Shown here piece by piece: positions 6,036 to 7,096 of a stretch of 7,096 bases of DNA. The first letter of the stretch is position 1; each line of letters starts with the position of its first letter. The translations under genes were made by a program, and so were the position numbers. The notes beneath the pieces were generated by a model that did no database searches, was not told where the DNA came from, and worked only from the letters and a program-made list of their open reading frames with translations. Source of the stretch: Actinomycetota bacterium (GTDB lineage Bacteria; Actinomycetota; Actinomycetes; Nanopelagicales; Nanopelagicaceae); contig WLED01000056.1 of the NCBI GenBank assembly GCA_009704445.1, positions 1 through 7,096 of the forward strand, given 5' to 3'.

Positions 6036-7001
6036 GTGAACAATTCATTCCCGACCGTAGGATTAATTGGTGGTGGAGAGCATGCTCGAATGTTTGTGGC
6101 TCCATCTGCAGCTTTAGGCCTTGATCTTTTGATATATGTATCAGATCCAAATGATTCAGCAGCTCAGATTTGTAAGCACGAGATCGGAAGTTACAAAGAC
6201 TTAGATTCAATTCGTGAGTTTGCTAAAAAATGTGATGTGGTTACTTTTGCAGATAAGTTTATTCCACTGAGTATTATCCGAGCAATCGAAGCCGATGGTG
6301 TAGTTGTTCGACCATCTTCAGCAGCGTTAGAGCTCTCACAAAATAAAGAAGCTTTGAGGTTGAAACTTATCAATTATCCTGGTGCAGAAGACAAAGCGAA
6401 ATCCGGAAAAGTTCTCATTGAGCGACCACTTGATTTTGATTATGAGATTACAGTCATAGTTGCCCGCTCACCACACGGCCAGGCAACAACATGGTCACCT
6501 ACCATTGAAGTCAAAAAAGATGGAATAAACGTTATGACCATCGCGCCCGTTCCAAAACTTACTCAAGATTTAAGTGAGCGAGTACAAAAGTTGGCGCTAG
6601 AAATAGCAAAAATTTCTGGTGTAGTTGGTATTGCAGCTGTGAAAATTTTCGCGAAGGATGAAGAAATATTTATCAGCGATCTTGTTATGGGCCCCCACAA
6701 TTCAGGGTTATGGACAATTGATGGTGCCCAGACAAGTCAATTTGAACAACACTTGAGAGCAGTACTTGATCTACCTCTTGGAGATCCAACAATGGTGGCA
6801 CCTATTGCCGTGACAGGAAATCTTGTTGCAGGCAAGAAATCAAATATGTACCGCCCATACCTGCACTTAATGGCAAGGGCTCCTTCACTTCGCTTTCATC
6901 AATATAGGAATGAGGCAATCCCAAATGAACGTATCGGACATGTAACTTTGACAGGTGAGAACCTGGATGAGTTAATTGATGAGATTGAACATGTTAGATA
7001 G
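6036..7001 (+). CDS. purK: PurK-like protein (N5-CAIR synthase family) lacking the ATP-binding loop; probable pseudoenzyme
   Basis: True PurK uses ATP and bicarbonate to make N5-carboxyaminoimidazole ribonucleotide in purine synthesis. This 321-residue protein clearly belongs to the family: VGLIGGGEHARM (8-19) of the N-terminal domain, ERPLDFDYEITVIVARS (129-145), PHNSGLWTI (220-228), TSQFEQHLRAVLDLPLGDP (233-251) and ERIGHVTLTG (298-307). However, the frame passes from QNKEALRLKL (102-111) to KVLIER (125-130) in about 14 residues, where working PurK has nearly 60. The missing part carries the KxRxGGYDGKGQ ATP loop. Further changes are FADKFIP for FEFENVP (71-77), Lys203 for the conserved Glu, and SDLVMGPHNSGL for NEIAPRPHNSGH (214-225). 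The frame is unbroken and the deletion is in frame, so it looks maintained, not decaying. Usual PurK length is 355-390. The start is GTG at 6036, divergent from maf. No purE follows within the window. Confidence 0.8.
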   Translation: MNNSFPTVGLIGGGEHARMFVAPSAALGLDLLIYVSDPNDSAAQICKHEIGSYKDLDSIREFAKKCDVVTFADKFIPLSIIRAIEADGVVVRPSSAALELSQNKEALRLKLINYPGAEDKAKSGKVLIERPLDFDYEITVIVARSPHGQATTWSPTIEVKKDGINVMTIAPVPKLTQDLSERVQKLALEIAKISGVVGIAAVKIFAKDEEIFISDLVMGPHNSGLWTIDGAQTSQFEQHLRAVLDLPLGDPTMVAPIAVTGNLVAGKKSNMYRPYLHLMARAPSLRFHQYRNEAIPNERIGHVTLTGENLDELIDEIEHVR

Positions 7002-7029
7002 AGATCTGTGGCGAAAGGCTGGCTGGAAG

Positions 7030-7064
7030 TTTCGGGCGTTAGGTCGGACTGACTAACCCTGAAA
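7030..7064. terminator. strong hairpin after the purK-like gene, possible bidirectional terminator
   Basis: TTTCGGG (7030-7036) pairs with CCTGAAA (7058-7064) with one G-T pair, then GTTAG (7038-7042) with CTAAC (7053-7057) and TC with GA, leaving bulged C7037 and G7043 and a five-base loop GGACT. That gives 14 base pairs, starting 28 bases after the purK stop. No T-run follows at once on either strand; a T5 tract (7078-7082) lies 13 bases downstream on the plus strand. A short open frame enters from the right edge on the minus strand and stops at 7067, so this may separate convergent genes. The stem is clear; the terminator role is moderate inference. Confidence 0.5.
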
Positions 7065-7096
7065 GTTCACTCGTCGATTTTTCCACTCATATACTC

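Noticed and set aside
7002..7052. In-frame continuation of the purK-like gene past its TAG (16 codons), including a GTG-started 14-codon frame at 7008
   Set aside because: PurK proteins normally end near the TAG, the extra codons match nothing I know, and they run into the hairpin. No sign of stop-codon recoding.
7067..7096. Possible 3' end of a minus-strand gene (frame open from the right edge to TGA at 7069-7067)
   Set aside because: Only nine codons are visible and another minus frame is also open there, so it cannot be called a gene. It is only a hint that the hairpin lies between convergent genes.
1..7096. Insertion sequences, CRISPR arrays, tRNA or rRNA genes, phage genes
   Set aside because: None seen: no transposase or phage motifs, no spaced direct repeats of CRISPR size, and no tRNA-like cloverleaf found by eye.

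Overview
The window is a compact, gene-dense stretch of bacterial chromosome. Protein similarity, gene order (maf, purine nucleoside phosphorylase, phosphohexomutase, deoC, paired aldehyde dehydrogenases, with a purK-type gene close by), several GTG starts and base composition that looks only moderate in GC by eye all suggest a streamlined actinobacterium. The freshwater acI/Nanopelagicales type is my best guess. This is inference from protein resemblance; no rRNA or other marker is present.

Layout. Six genes lie head to tail on the minus strand, from about 5956 down to the left edge: maf (5956-5345), trimeric-type purine nucleoside phosphorylase (5311-4481), a phosphohexomutase/phosphopentomutase (4476-2860), long-form deoC (2863-1916), a full aldehyde dehydrogenase (1834-383) and the N-terminal 127 residues of a second aldehyde dehydrogenase (383 to beyond base 1). 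Junctions are 33 bp, 4 bp, a 4-bp GTGA overlap, an 81-bp gap and a 1-bp TAATG overlap, so the set reads as one operon. On the plus strand, divergent from maf across a 79-bp shared promoter region, is a purK-like gene (6036-7001). It is followed by a strong hairpin at 7030-7064. No stretch over 300 bp lacks a gene.

How the genes fit. The phosphorylase splits (deoxy)nucleosides to (deoxy)ribose-1-phosphate. The mutase can move the phosphate to carbon 5. DeoC cleaves deoxyribose-5-phosphate to glyceraldehyde-3-phosphate and acetaldehyde, and the aldehyde dehydrogenases would oxidise the acetaldehyde to acetate. The operon therefore looks like a full route from purine deoxynucleosides to central carbon, with Maf (a nucleotide pyrophosphatase) at its head.

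Two things stand out. First, the 81-bp gap between deoC and the aldehyde dehydrogenase holds seven exact 9-bp periods of ATGAAR-NNN type (ATTAAR in two). They encode an unannotated 26-residue (M/I)-K-x triad-repeat peptide whose stop overlaps the dehydrogenase ATG as ATGA. Second, the PurK-like protein is an intact reading frame but lacks about 45 residues carrying the ATP-grasp glycine-rich loop, and has further substitutions at conserved catalytic positions. It looks like a PurK pseudoenzyme rather than a working CAIR-pathway ligase.
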